DNA from: Winogradskyella sediminis
GTDB lineage: Bacteria > Bacteroidota > Bacteroidia > Flavobacteriales > Flavobacteriaceae
NCBI RefSeq assembly: GCF_003387355.1
Contig: NZ_QUNH01000001.1
Span: 630,023 to 694,022, forward strand
Reading direction: 5' to 3'
DNA length: 64,000 bases
In this document: positions 1-8,598 of the stretch, in pieces
How positions within the stretch are numbered: the first letter of the stretch is position 1
Layout of the letters: each line of letters starts with the position of its first letter
Position numbers and translations under genes: made by a program
Notes under the pieces: generated by a model
The model's database searches: none
What the model saw: the letters and a program-made list of their open reading frames with translations, nothing else
Told to the model about the DNA's origin: nothing

Positions 1-993
1 ACCTTTGATATTCCTGAAAATCTTAAAGAAACATTTAGTTTTAAAGCCGGACAATACATCACTTTAAAAACAACTATTAATGGCGAGGACATTCGTAGAG
101 ATTACTCTATTTGTGCCTCTCAAAATAGTGGAGCTATTACCGTAGCTGTAAAAGCAGTTGAAAACGGCACATTTTCTATTTATGCCAACACTACCTTAAA
201 AGCGGGTGATCTCTTAGATGTTGCGGCTCCTAATGGTCGTTTTACTTTTGAAGCCAATGCCGCCAAAACAAGAACCATCGCTGCTTTCGCTGCCGGAAGT
301 GGCATTACTCCTGTTTTAAGTATTGCTAAAACGCTATTGGAAGACGAACCGTTTAGTAATTTCATTTTGGTATACGGCAACAAATCGTCTAAAAACACCA
401 TGTTTTTTAGAGAGCTGGTAGAATTACAGGCACAGTATGGTAACCGTTTTCATGTTCATTTTATTTACAGTCAAGCGCGCGAAGAAGGTGCATTATTAGG
501 CCGCATAGAAAGAAGTACGGTAAACCTCATTGTAAAAAACAAGTACAAAGGTGTTACTATTGAAAATTTCTACCTCTGTGGACCAGAACAAATGATCCAT
601 ACGGTGAAAGACGTATTGATTGAAAATGGCATTAAAGAAAAAGCTATTAAATTTGAATTATTTACAGCTCCTGTAGAAACCACAGCCGAAACTACGACCA
701 ATTTACCATCAGGTGAAACCAAGATTAAAGTTGTGGTGGACGAAGAAGAATTTGAATTTAATATGCCTCAAAAGCAAACCATCCTTGAAGCTGCATTAAA
801 ACAAGATATTGATGCACCATATTCTTGTCAAGGTGGTATTTGTAGTAGTTGCATTGCAAAAGTCACAGAAGGCACTGCAGAGATGCGACAAAACAATATT
901 CTAACAGACGGCGAAGTAGCAGAAGGCCTCATATTAACTTGCCAAGCACATCCAACCTCAGCTTCTATTGCTGTAGATTATGATGATGTTTAA
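1..993 (+). CDS. PaaE-like ferredoxin--NADP(H) reductase with C-terminal 2Fe-2S domain, 5'-truncated by window edge
   Basis: The reading frame is open from base 1, so the N-terminus lies outside the window; about 330 residues are visible. In order they show an FAD-binding barrel with the RRDYS motif, an NAD(P)-binding fold with GSGITP and the CGPEQM segment, and a plant-type ferredoxin domain with CQGGICSSC (C-x4-C-x2-C) and a fourth cysteine in LILTCQAHP. This order is that of the phenylacetyl-CoA oxygenase reductase PaaE and related electron-transfer proteins. The physiological partner cannot be told from here. An internal ATG at 337 is not the start, because the FAD domain lies upstream of it. 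A terminator hairpin follows the stop. Confidence 0.88.
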   Translation, partial: TFDIPENLKETFSFKAGQYITLKTTINGEDIRRDYSICASQNSGAITVAVKAVENGTFSIYANTTLKAGDLLDVAAPNGRFTFEANAAKTRTIAAFAAGSGITPVLSIAKTLLEDEPFSNFILVYGNKSSKNTMFFRELVELQAQYGNRFHVHFIYSQAREEGALLGRIERSTVNLIVKNKYKGVTIENFYLCGPEQMIHTVKDVLIENGIKEKAIKFELFTAPVETTAETTTNLPSGETKIKVVVDEEEFEFNMPQKQTILEAALKQDIDAPYSCQGGICSSCIAKVTEGTAEMRQNNILTDGEVAEGLILTCQAHPTSASIAVDYDDV

Positions 994-1018
994 AGAAAGA
1001 TTTTAGTGGTTAGACATG

Positions 1019-1056
1019 AAGACCTTTCAGATTGTAAAATCCTGAAAGGTCTTTTT
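1019..1056 (+). terminator. Rho-independent terminator after the PaaE-like gene
   Basis: Arms GACCTTTCAG (1021-1030) and CTGAAAGGTC (1042-1051) pair perfectly around an 11-nt loop and are followed by a T run. It lies 26 bases after the stop at 993. Confidence 0.8.
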
Positions 1057-1159
1057 GTTTTCTAAAAGGTCTTTAGACTAAATTGTAAAAGAAAAAATTA
1101 ACTTGAATTAAGATTACTTAAGTGATTTTTGATCCATGCAATAATAGTAACAAAACGTA

Positions 1160-2176
1160 TTATAAAACTGCTTTAATTTTTGAAATGATTTCAGCTTCAG
1201 AAATACTACTTGCGGCATTCTCATACCCTTCCGGAAACTTATTGCCATAAACAGACGTTGGTATTAACGGAAACTCGTTTCTATCTGCTGTGAGCGCAAA
1301 ATCTATAGGTTGATTGAAAGGAGCAAAACCAGCAAAAGGATGCGTTACTCCCCAAATAGTGATTACTTTTTTACCCAACATGGCAGCCATATGGGCATTT
1401 CCAGAATCCATAGCCAACATAAGGTCTAAATTTGAAATAAGCGCAAGCTCTTCGTTTAAATTTAATTTTCCGGCAATAGATCTTACATTTTCAAATTTTG
1501 CTTCTAAGGTGTTTAAAAATGTGATTTCTTTTACGCCTCCTCCGAATAAGATAACATTGTATGCTTTAGACATTTCGGCAATAACCTTTTCCATTTGGTC
1601 CAAAGGGTACATCTTGCTATGGTGCGCAGCAAAAGGAGCAATACCGATTGTTTTAAAATTTTTATTAGGAATAAACGCCTTCAGTTTATCTGTTAAAACT
1701 TGAGGTTTTGGAAACGTCGGATGAGATAAATCGATAGAATAACCTAGGGTTTCAAAAACCTCCGCATAGCGTTGATGCGTGGTTTTTAATTGTTGAAACG
1801 AAGCGCCTGAAGTCAGTGCTTTTTTTTCAGCTCTACCTTTATCTAATTGCACCACTCTTTTTCCGAAGAAAAATGATTTTAAAATTTTGCTACGTAGTAC
1901 ATTGTGTAAGTCTGCAACGGCATCAAAATGAAGTTTTCTTAATGCCTTGGCTAATTTGTATAAACCAAACACACCTTTATGCTTTCCTTTTAAATCGGCT
2001 TCATAAAAGTTTACGTTTTCTAAATCTTGAAAAAAAGGTTTAAAAAACGCTCTAGAAACAACAGTAATTTTTATTCCTGGATGTTGTAGGGTTAATGCTC
2101 GCAACACAGGTACTGTCATTGCTACGTCTCCCATGGCAGAAAACCTAAGAACTAATATGTGTTTGGGTTGTGACAT
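1160..2176 (-). CDS. Glycosyltransferase family 9 (heptosyltransferase-like)
   Basis: About 338 residues of a GT-B fold GT9 enzyme, the family of ADP-heptose:LPS heptosyltransferases that act on the cytoplasmic face during lipid A-core assembly. The N-terminal acceptor domain begins with KHILVLRFSAMGDV, and the C-terminal donor-binding part has the typical DSGNAHMAAMLGKKV followed by TIWGVTHP. I chose the ATG at 2176 (MSQPKHIL) over the one at 2188 because it places the first beta strand at the usual distance from the start. A DUF4254 gene lies just upstream on the same strand. Donor and acceptor sugars cannot be told from sequence. Confidence 0.85.
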   Translation of the reverse strand: MSQPKHILVLRFSAMGDVAMTVPVLRALTLQHPGIKITVVSRAFFKPFFQDLENVNFYEADLKGKHKGVFGLYKLAKALRKLHFDAVADLHNVLRSKILKSFFFGKRVVQLDKGRAEKKALTSGASFQQLKTTHQRYAEVFETLGYSIDLSHPTFPKPQVLTDKLKAFIPNKNFKTIGIAPFAAHHSKMYPLDQMEKVIAEMSKAYNVILFGGGVKEITFLNTLEAKFENVRSIAGKLNLNEELALISNLDLMLAMDSGNAHMAAMLGKKVITIWGVTHPFAGFAPFNQPIDFALTADRNEFPLIPTSVYGNKFPEGYENAASSISEAEIISKIKAVL

Positions 2177-2186
2177 AATGATGTAC

Positions 2187-2219
2187 AAACCTGTCGGGCT
2201 TTAAAAGCCCAACAGGTTT
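2187..2219 (-). other. Long imperfect hairpin between DUF4254 and GT9 genes
   Basis: AAACCTGT and ACAGGTTT flank an inner palindrome built from GGGCTT and AAGCCC, with one C-A mismatch between the two stems. On the - strand it lies after the DUF4254 stop and just before the GT9 start. It has no good T tract, so it could be an attenuator, an mRNA-processing site or a dispersed palindromic repeat rather than a full terminator. Confidence 0.5.
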
Positions 2220-2224
2220 ACGAA

Positions 2225-2833
2225 CTATTTCTGCCCTCTCAAAACAGGATTTAGTTCATCGTCATTATACATTTTCATTTGCTTATACACTTTCATGTAT
2301 TTATCTCCATTAGAAATATCGTTAAGCAAATCATCAATAGCAGTACTTAAATCTACACGTTGCTCTAATAAGACGTTTAGTTTTGTTTGGCAAGCTGCTT
2401 TGTGAGCATCACTAGCATCTTCTCTTACAGTTTCGAGATGCATATGGTAAATTTTTAAGGCCAAAATAGAAAGTCTATCAATAGCCCAAGCCGGACTTTC
2501 AGAATTAATTTTAGCATTAGGCTTTACTTCAACGTCTTTATATTTATCCAGGAAATAACTGTCTATAAATTCAACAGTATCCGTTCTATCTTGATTAGAC
2601 GCATCAATCATTCGCTTTAATTTTAACGCTGCTACTGGGTCAATGTTTGGGTCTCTAATAATATCTTCGTAAGCCCATTGCACCGTATCGATCCAGCATT
2701 TTCTATAGAGTAAATGTGCGATTAAATCTTCGTCCTTATTGTATTTATTTATAAAGGGTTGATCTACAGTATTTAACACTTTATAGGTTTTAATAACCTC
2801 TTGAAATATGGAGTTTGCTTTTTCTGAAAACAT
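2225..2833 (-). CDS. DUF4254 domain-containing protein
   Basis: 202 residues, soluble and helical, with no signal peptide or membrane segment. The N-terminal stretch LIAHLLYRKCWIDTVQWAYED and the central AWAIDRLSILALKIYHM are what I recognise of the Bacteroidota family DUF4254. The family has no established function; it is often encoded beside GT9 glycosyltransferases, as here, which suggests a link to LPS-core or surface-glycan assembly. That link is inference. A -7 promoter element TATATTTG lies 23 bases upstream of the ATG. Confidence 0.8.
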   Translation of the reverse strand: MFSEKANSIFQEVIKTYKVLNTVDQPFINKYNKDEDLIAHLLYRKCWIDTVQWAYEDIIRDPNIDPVAALKLKRMIDASNQDRTDTVEFIDSYFLDKYKDVEVKPNAKINSESPAWAIDRLSILALKIYHMHLETVREDASDAHKAACQTKLNVLLEQRVDLSTAIDDLLNDISNGDKYMKVYKQMKMYNDDELNPVLRGQK

Positions 2834-2855
2834 AATGAAATCGATTTATTGTTTA

Positions 2856-2863
2856 CAAATATA
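2856..2863 (-). promoter_or_regulatory. Candidate -7 promoter element for the DUF4254/GT9 genes
   Basis: The minus strand reads TATATTTG, matching the Bacteroidota consensus TAnnTTTG, 23 bases before the start at 2833. I see no TTG at the ideal -33 distance. Confidence 0.45.
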
Positions 2864-2905
2864 GTTTGAATTATTAACTTTATCGACCGAACTAATTTAC
2901 ATATT

Positions 2906-3565
2906 ATGCAAATCCACAACCTTTCTGAAACACCTTCAATATTAAACACCTTTATGTCTGAATTAAGAGATAAAACAGTTCAGAAAGACAGCATGCGATT
3001 TCGTAGAAATATTGAACGTATTGGTGAAATTATGGGTTATGAGCTCAGTAAATCATTACAATTTAACCCACACACCATTGAAACTCCACTCGGTAAATCG
3101 GAAACGGTTTTACACAAAAAAGATATTGTTCTTTGTTCAATTTTACGTGCGGGAGTACCGCTTCATAATGGCTTACTCAATTATTTTGATGCTGCTGAAA
3201 ATGCTTTTATTTCTGCCTACAGACAACACAAACACAACCCTGAAAGCTTTGAAATTGTAGTCGAATATTTAGCCTGCCCAAGTTTAGATGGCAAAACTTT
3301 AATCTTAGCAGATCCAATGCTTGCCACAGGTCAGTCTATGGTGGCAACTTACGAAGCCTTAAAGCCATTCGGCACGCCAAAAGAAATACATTTAGCAAGT
3401 GTTATTGGTGCTCAGCAAGGTGTTGATTATGTGTCTAAAGCTTTTGGACCAGAGGTGAAATTATGGATCGCAGCTATTGACGATACCCTAAACGACAGAG
3501 GCTATATTATTCCTGGACTAGGCGATGCAGGTGATTTGGCATTTGGAAACAAATTACAGCAGTAA
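2906..3565 (+). CDS. upp: Uracil phosphoribosyltransferase
   Basis: 219 residues, close to the usual ~210. The enzyme converts uracil and PRPP to UMP in pyrimidine salvage in the cytoplasm. The PRPP-binding loop is LILADPMLATGQS (around residue 132), and the uracil-binding C-terminus GLGDAGDLAFG matches the family pattern GDAGDR-x-FG apart from a Leu in place of Arg. CSILRAGVPLHNGL is the conserved N-terminal substrate segment. The gene is convergent with the DUF6427 gene, the two 3' ends overlapping by 12 bases. Confidence 0.93.
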   Translation: MQIHNLSETPSILNTFMSELRDKTVQKDSMRFRRNIERIGEIMGYELSKSLQFNPHTIETPLGKSETVLHKKDIVLCSILRAGVPLHNGLLNYFDAAENAFISAYRQHKHNPESFEIVVEYLACPSLDGKTLILADPMLATGQSMVATYEALKPFGTPKEIHLASVIGAQQGVDYVSKAFGPEVKLWIAAIDDTLNDRGYIIPGLGDAGDLAFGNKLQQ

Positions 3566-4471
3566 GCTTACAATTGGTGCTAGAAGTAACAAGGCTACAA
3601 ATACTTCTTTAAACCAACGTTCGGAAATGATTTCAATATAATTTGCCATTATAATTGAAAATGGTGCGAACAAAAAGAGAAATTCACTTCCATTTTTTAA
3701 AGGAGCAATAACAGCTACCAAAACAGCTATTATTGAAGTCCAAGCAATTAGGAAATAAGAGGGTTTTAATTTTTTATTTTTATCAGGCAAATTTTTAAAA
3801 TAATAAACTAGCGTCCAGATATAAGAAGTAAATAACACTGTAAATTTTAAAATATTATCCTTGCTATTATATGACGTAAAATCCAAACTCGCATAACGTT
3901 TAAAGTTACTAGGTTTGAGATATACATCATCTACAATAATATTATAAACTAACAGCAACATAAAAACGGCGGCTACTCCAATAAATGGAATTACAACATT
4001 CTTAAAATCATTTTGGGAATGATAAATTAATGCCACAATTACCAGAGCAAAAAATAGAATAGACCAAAAATAAAATAAGGCTGCAAGTGCAATCCAAAAT
4101 GCTGCATCAAACAACTTTTTCTTAATATGCAAATTAGAATGCAGGCTAATTAAACGCCGTAAAGCAAAGACAATAAATAGGTTAGCAATTAAAAGACTAG
4201 TATGTTTCATCGCCTCTGGAAACATACCAAACAGCAAACCAAAGGTCATAATTGCATAACTATTTCTTTGTGTTAACTTGTTTTTAGAAACAATAAAGTC
4301 GAGTAAGAATACTAAAAATAATGTAATAGCCCATTTAAAAAGGATTGTTAAAGAACTATTTAGATCTAAAAAAAGTAGCGAGTAGTTAGTTACTATAAAT
4401 AGCAGACAAACATAAACTGCAACAAAGATGAAGTTTATAGGCTTAGATTTACTAAAAATACTTGTAATCAT
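3554..4471 (-). CDS. DUF6427 family polytopic membrane protein
   Basis: 305 residues with about nine hydrophobic segments spread over the whole length and no catalytic motif I can name. The N-terminus MITSIFSKSKPINF and the position between upp and a DUF6341 gene are those of the Flavobacteriaceae family DUF6427. Function is unknown. It is divergent from the DUF6341 gene, and the promoter of that gene starts inside the first codons of this one, so expression of the two may be linked. Confidence 0.7.
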   Translation of the reverse strand: MITSIFSKSKPINFIFVAVYVCLLFIVTNYSLLFLDLNSSLTILFKWAITLFLVFLLDFIVSKNKLTQRNSYAIMTFGLLFGMFPEAMKHTSLLIANLFIVFALRRLISLHSNLHIKKKLFDAAFWIALAALFYFWSILFFALVIVALIYHSQNDFKNVVIPFIGVAAVFMLLLVYNIIVDDVYLKPSNFKRYASLDFTSYNSKDNILKFTVLFTSYIWTLVYYFKNLPDKNKKLKPSYFLIAWTSIIAVLVAVIAPLKNGSEFLFLFAPFSIIMANYIEIISERWFKEVFVALLLLAPIVSLLL

Positions 4472-4491
4472 TAACTCTTTTTGTATTTTTG
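4462..4491 (+). promoter_or_regulatory. Bacteroidota-type promoter for the DUF6341 gene
   Basis: TTG (4462-4464), a 19-base spacer and TATTTTTG (4484-4491) match the Bacteroidota sigma-ABfr pattern TTG-N19-TAnnTTTG. It is one of the two best two-part matches in the window. It overlaps the 5' end of the divergent DUF6427 gene. Confidence 0.6.
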
Positions 4492-4539
4492 CTGCTCAAT
4501 CCCAATTCGAAATTAGAATTGGTGTAAATTTATAAAGTT

Positions 4540-4767
4540 ATGAATGATTTCTTTAACGGAATAGCGGATTTATTTGTAAATGTGTTATTTGCACCATTTG
4601 ACGCACTTAAAGCATTAGAGTTAGAAAGCTGGTTTGCTGCTAACACCATTTCTTGGATATTTATTCTTATAGGTTTTGTTGCATTTGTATATTGGATGCT
4701 ACAACTTAAAAAATACAATGAGAACGGAGAAGAAGATAAAAGTATCTCTTCCCATTCTTATTTATAG
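4540..4767 (+). CDS. DUF6341 family small membrane protein
   Basis: 75 residues with one amphipathic N-terminal segment (FFNGIADLFVNVLFAPFDAL) and one clear membrane helix near residues 37-54 (ISWIFILIGFVAFVYWML), then a charged tail. I recognise the Flavobacteriaceae family DUF6341, usually found beside upp and purD. Function unknown. Its 3' end overlaps that of purD by 6 bases in convergent orientation. Confidence 0.7.
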   Translation: MNDFFNGIADLFVNVLFAPFDALKALELESWFAANTISWIFILIGFVAFVYWMLQLKKYNENGEEDKSISSHSYL

Positions 4768-6033
4768 GTCGAAACCGATATCCTTACGATAATACATCTT
4801 ATCAAAATGTAGATTTTCTATACTTTGATAAGATTTTTTTATGGCTTCTGTGTATGTATTACCGTATGAAGTCACCGCCATAACACGACCACCAGAAGTC
4901 ACCACTTTTCCCTCTTTTTCTATTGCTCCTGCATGGAACACAATAGAATCTGAAACTGTTTCTACTCCAGTAATTTCTTTACCTTTTTCATACGCTTCAG
5001 GGTAACCACCAGATACTAGCATTATAGTTGTAGCCGCGCGCTCATCGATATCTATAGATACTTTACTTAGTGTTTGATTCGCCATCGCTTCAAAAATAGC
5101 GACGAGATCTGTTTTTAATCTTGGTAAAACGACTTCGGTTTCAGGATCTCCCATTCTTACATTATATTCAATCACCTTAGGATCGTCTCCTACTTTAATT
5201 AAACCAATAAAAATGAACCCAACGTAAGGTAAGTTATCACTTTTTAATCCTTCGACAGTAGGTTTTACAATTTGGGTTTCTATTTTATCTAAGAATTCTT
5301 GGGTTGCAAAAGGCACCGGAGAAACCGCACCCATTCCACCAGTATTCAATCCTGTATCTCCCTCACCTATCCTTTTATAATCTTTTGCTGTAGGTAAAAT
5401 TTTATAATCTTTACCATCAGTTAATACAAAACAACTAAGTTCAATTCCATCTAAAAATTCTTCGATAACTACTTTGGTACTTGCCGCTCCAAATTTAGAA
5501 TCAACAAGCATACTTTTTAGTTCGTCTTTAGCTTCTTGTAGGTCATTTAAAATTAAAACTCCTTTACCAGCCGCTAATCCATCTGCTTTTAACACATATG
5601 GCGCATTTAACGTTTCTAAAAATGCATAACCTGCTTCTACATTATCTGCAGTAAAACTTTGGTATGCCGCTGTAGGAATGTTATGACGCATCATGAATTC
5701 TTTTGCAAATTCTTTACTGCCTTCTAATTCTGCTGCCGCTTTTTGAGGACCAATTACAGCAACATTTTTCAATGCCTCATCTTCCAAAAAGAAATCATGA
5801 ATACCTTGTACCAAAGGGTCTTCTGGACCCACAACTACTAAATCAATGTTATGTTCTATAACGGCTGATTTAATGGCTTGAAAATCCGTAACACCAATAT
5901 TTAGGTTGGTAGCAATAGCTTGTGTTCCAGAATTTCCTGGAGCTACAAAAAGTGCTTTACAACGATCGCTTTGTGCTAATTTCCATGCAAATGTATGTTC
6001 TCTTCCGCCAGAGCCAAGTACTAAAATATTCAT
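4762..6033 (-). CDS. purD: Phosphoribosylamine--glycine ligase (GAR synthetase)
   Basis: 423 residues, the usual length. This ATP-grasp enzyme makes glycinamide ribonucleotide from phosphoribosylamine, glycine and ATP, the second step of de novo purine synthesis. Visible motifs are MNILVLGSGGREHTFAWK at the start, VVGPEDPLVQGI, the ATP-grasp segment VLKADGLAAGKGVLIL, GLNTGGMGAVSPVP and VIEYNVRMGDPETEVVLPRL. I take the ATG at 6033, not the one at 6054, because the family begins MxVLVxGSGGREH and a promoter -7 element overlaps the longer form. Confidence 0.95.
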   Translation of the reverse strand: MNILVLGSGGREHTFAWKLAQSDRCKALFVAPGNSGTQAIATNLNIGVTDFQAIKSAVIEHNIDLVVVGPEDPLVQGIHDFFLEDEALKNVAVIGPQKAAAELEGSKEFAKEFMMRHNIPTAAYQSFTADNVEAGYAFLETLNAPYVLKADGLAAGKGVLILNDLQEAKDELKSMLVDSKFGAASTKVVIEEFLDGIELSCFVLTDGKDYKILPTAKDYKRIGEGDTGLNTGGMGAVSPVPFATQEFLDKIETQIVKPTVEGLKSDNLPYVGFIFIGLIKVGDDPKVIEYNVRMGDPETEVVLPRLKTDLVAIFEAMANQTLSKVSIDIDERAATTIMLVSGGYPEAYEKGKEITGVETVSDSIVFHAGAIEKEGKVVTSGGRVMAVTSYGNTYTEAIKKSYQSIENLHFDKMYYRKDIGFDL

Positions 6034-6051
6034 CTTAAAAAATTGTTTGAG

Positions 6052-6083
6052 CAAAAATAATTGGTTTTAAGTTTAAAAAACAA
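6052..6083 (-). promoter_or_regulatory. Bacteroidota-type promoter for purD
   Basis: On the minus strand TTG (6083-6081), a 21-base spacer and TATTTTTG (6059-6052) fit the Bacteroidota promoter pattern, ending 18 bases before the chosen purD start at 6033. This supports the shorter start. Confidence 0.55.
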
Positions 6084-6119
6084 TTAATTTACGGAAACCT
6101 TAAAGGCAAAAAAAACACT

Positions 6120-7430
6120 TTGCGATTATTCGATTTTTCTTTAAAAGTTAATGGCTTTGATATTGACAAGGCTAAAAAGGTCTTAGCTGAAATTCAAGCG
6201 AAAAGTGATTTGGATTTTGAGACCTATATTGAAGATCAGAAAAAAGCCATTATTACCTATCATTTAGAGCATAATTCATTTTATAAAACCTTAGGAACAT
6301 CAATTGATATTAATGATTGGGATTCGGTACCAATAATTACCAAACGTCATTTACAACAACCGTTAGAACAACGTTTGAGTGATGGATTTACACCAAAAAA
6401 TGTTTATATAAATAAAACATCTGGTAGCTCTGGTGATCCTTTTATTTTTGCAAAAGACAAATGGTGCCATGCTCTCACTTGGGCAGAAATTATGAACCGG
6501 TTTGGTTGGTATGGTATAGATTTTAATACATCGAAACAAGCGCGTTTTTATGGGATTCCTTTAAATAAAAAGAGCTATTACAAGGAACGCATAAAAGATT
6601 ATTTTAGTAATCGCTACCGCTTTTCTGTATTTGATTTGAGTGATGCTGCTTTTGAAAAAGCTTTAGCAAAATTTAAAAAATCTGAATTTGACTTCATCAA
6701 TGGCTATACAAGTTCAATAGTTCAATTTGCTAAATTTTTAAAACAAAAAGATTTGGTTTTAAGTCAAATTTGCCCAAATCTAAAAGTTTGTATTGTGACT
6801 TCAGAAATGTTATTTGATGATGATAAATCTCTTATGGAAACTTATTTTGGTGTGCCTGTAGTGAACGAATATGGAGCTTCAGAATTAGATCTTATCGCGT
6901 TTCAAAACCTAAAGGATGAATGGCAAGTTAATAGTGAAACACTATATATAGAAATTTTAGATACTAATGATAATGTTTTACCTTATGGTGAAGAGGGCAG
7001 AATTGTCATCACCTCTTTTTACAATATATCACACCCTTTTATTAGATACGACCTTGGAGATATTGGTGTGTTATCTAAAGACAGTACATTTAGAAAACCA
7101 ATTCTAAAAAAACTAATTGGAAGAACAAATGACATTATCGTTTTGCCGAGTGGTAAAAAGGCTGCTGGACTGACCTTTTATTACATTACCAAAAGCGTCA
7201 TAGAAAACGATGGAAATGTCTCAGAATTTGTAGTTGAACAAACGTTTTTAGATGCTTTTAAAATTAGTTATGTTGGTAAATCAGAGCTTTCTGAAGCAAA
7301 GAAAACAGTTATTACTAATGAAGTTATACGTTATTTAGAACCTAATATTACCATTACTTTTGAGTGGCTTGAAAAGCTCCAACGCTCAACTTCTGGAAAA
7401 TTAAAACAATTTACATCACATTTAAAATAA
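6120..7430 (+). CDS. CapK-like / phenylacetate-CoA ligase-like adenylate-forming enzyme
   Basis: 436 residues starting at a TTG codon, since no in-frame ATG lies near the N-terminus. The nucleotide-binding motif NKTSGSSGDPFIF (about residues 99-111), NEYGASELDLIAF, and FIRYDLGDIG with KKLIGRTNDIIVLPSGKK place it with the CapK/PaaK branch of the ANL superfamily, which activates a carboxylate as its adenylate. CapK-like proteins are common in capsule and O-antigen loci, where their substrate is usually unknown. Here it opens the polysaccharide locus and is followed 7 bases later by a GT4 gene. Substrate not predictable. Confidence 0.8.
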   Translation: MRLFDFSLKVNGFDIDKAKKVLAEIQAKSDLDFETYIEDQKKAIITYHLEHNSFYKTLGTSIDINDWDSVPIITKRHLQQPLEQRLSDGFTPKNVYINKTSGSSGDPFIFAKDKWCHALTWAEIMNRFGWYGIDFNTSKQARFYGIPLNKKSYYKERIKDYFSNRYRFSVFDLSDAAFEKALAKFKKSEFDFINGYTSSIVQFAKFLKQKDLVLSQICPNLKVCIVTSEMLFDDDKSLMETYFGVPVVNEYGASELDLIAFQNLKDEWQVNSETLYIEILDTNDNVLPYGEEGRIVITSFYNISHPFIRYDLGDIGVLSKDSTFRKPILKKLIGRTNDIIVLPSGKKAAGLTFYYITKSVIENDGNVSEFVVEQTFLDAFKISYVGKSELSEAKKTVITNEVIRYLEPNITITFEWLEKLQRSTSGKLKQFTSHLK

Positions 7431-7437
7431 AGCATTT

Positions 7438-8598
7438 TTGAAAAAATTAATGATCATCACTAGTTATTTTCCACCAGAAATTGGTGCGGCTTCTAACCGT
7501 ATTTTTCATTTGGCTGAAGGTTTGAAAACAGATTACGATGTAAGCGTTGTGACTCCACTCCCAAATTATCCAACTGGAAAGATTTTTGATGATTACAAAG
7601 GTAAATTCAAATCTAAAACCAAAGAAAATGGAATTACTATAAACCGTTTATGGATTTATGCTTCGGTTTCTAGAAATAAATTTTTGCGCTTAATCGCTAT
7701 GCTTTCCTATAGTTTTAGTTTGTTGTGGTTTTTTATATGGAACAAGATTCCTGAAAAAGTTATTGTACAATCTCCTCCACTTTTAGTATCTTTTACTTGC
7801 ATGTTTTTCTTAAGATCTAGAAAACGACAATTGATTCTGAATGTAAGTGATTTATGGCCAAGTGCTGGTTTAGAATTAGGCGCTTTAAAAGAAGGTTTTG
7901 CCTATTCTATGCTAAAGAAGCTAGAAGCCTTTAACTATAAAAAAGCAAATCTTATTTTGGGGCAAAGCAACGAAATTTTGGCTCATATTAAAACCATCAC
8001 TACCACACCGAAATTATTTCTTTATAGAAATTTTCCTGAAATTAAATTTCCACAACTTACAGAAAGTACATCCTCTAACGGTAAAATAAAATTAGTTTAT
8101 GCTGGACTTTTAGGTGTAGCACAAGGAATTTACAAGCTATGTAATGAAATTGACTATAAAACTATAGAATTTCATATTTATGGATCAGGTGCAGAAGAAA
8201 CAGCGATTAAAGAACTCATTGCATCAAGGAATGATTTGCCGTTGTACTTTCACGGTCGTGTTGATCGGACCGAGTTACATCAGGTACTTCTAAATTATGA
8301 CCTTACCATTATTCCACTTTTAAACAGAATTTACGGCTCAGTACCTTCTAAAATCTTTGAATATGCAAAATTAGGGCTGCCAATGCTATATTTTGGAGGA
8401 GGTGAAGGAGAAGACGTTATTGAGGAAAACGCATTAGGATGGGTTGCTAAAGAAGGGGATTATGAGTATTTAAACACCATACTTAGATCTATTTCTAAAG
8501 CTGATTTAAATTATGGTCTAAAATCAGCCATACAAACTACAGCAAGACTACATTTTGATTTTGAGAAACAGTTAGCATCGTTAAAGCAGGTGCTTTAA
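7438..8598 (+). CDS. Glycosyltransferase family 4, WbuB-like
   Basis: 386 residues from a TTG start at 7438 (the next candidate is ATG at 7450). The N-terminal GT-B domain has YFPPEIGAASNRIFHLAEGL and the WbuB-like NVSDLWPSAGLELGALKEG. The C-terminal donor-binding domain has KLVYAGLLGVAQGI and the segment VPSKIFEYAKLGLPMLYFGG with a Glu positioned as in GT4 retaining enzymes. One or two hydrophobic stretches near residues 88-125 may peripherally anchor it. It forms a two-gene + strand unit with the CapK-like gene and meets the sugar-transferase gene tail to tail with a 4-base overlap. Confidence 0.85.
   Translation: MKKLMIITSYFPPEIGAASNRIFHLAEGLKTDYDVSVVTPLPNYPTGKIFDDYKGKFKSKTKENGITINRLWIYASVSRNKFLRLIAMLSYSFSLLWFFIWNKIPEKVIVQSPPLLVSFTCMFFLRSRKRQLILNVSDLWPSAGLELGALKEGFAYSMLKKLEAFNYKKANLILGQSNEILAHIKTITTTPKLFLYRNFPEIKFPQLTESTSSNGKIKLVYAGLLGVAQGIYKLCNEIDYKTIEFHIYGSGAEETAIKELIASRNDLPLYFHGRVDRTELHQVLLNYDLTIIPLLNRIYGSVPSKIFEYAKLGLPMLYFGGGEGEDVIEENALGWVAKEGDYEYLNTILRSISKADLNYGLKSAIQTTARLHFDFEKQLASLKQVL

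Noticed and set aside
1314-1703. 129-codon ORF on the + strand opposite the GT9 gene
   Set aside because: Antisense shadow with no domain; the GT9 frame shows clear family motifs.
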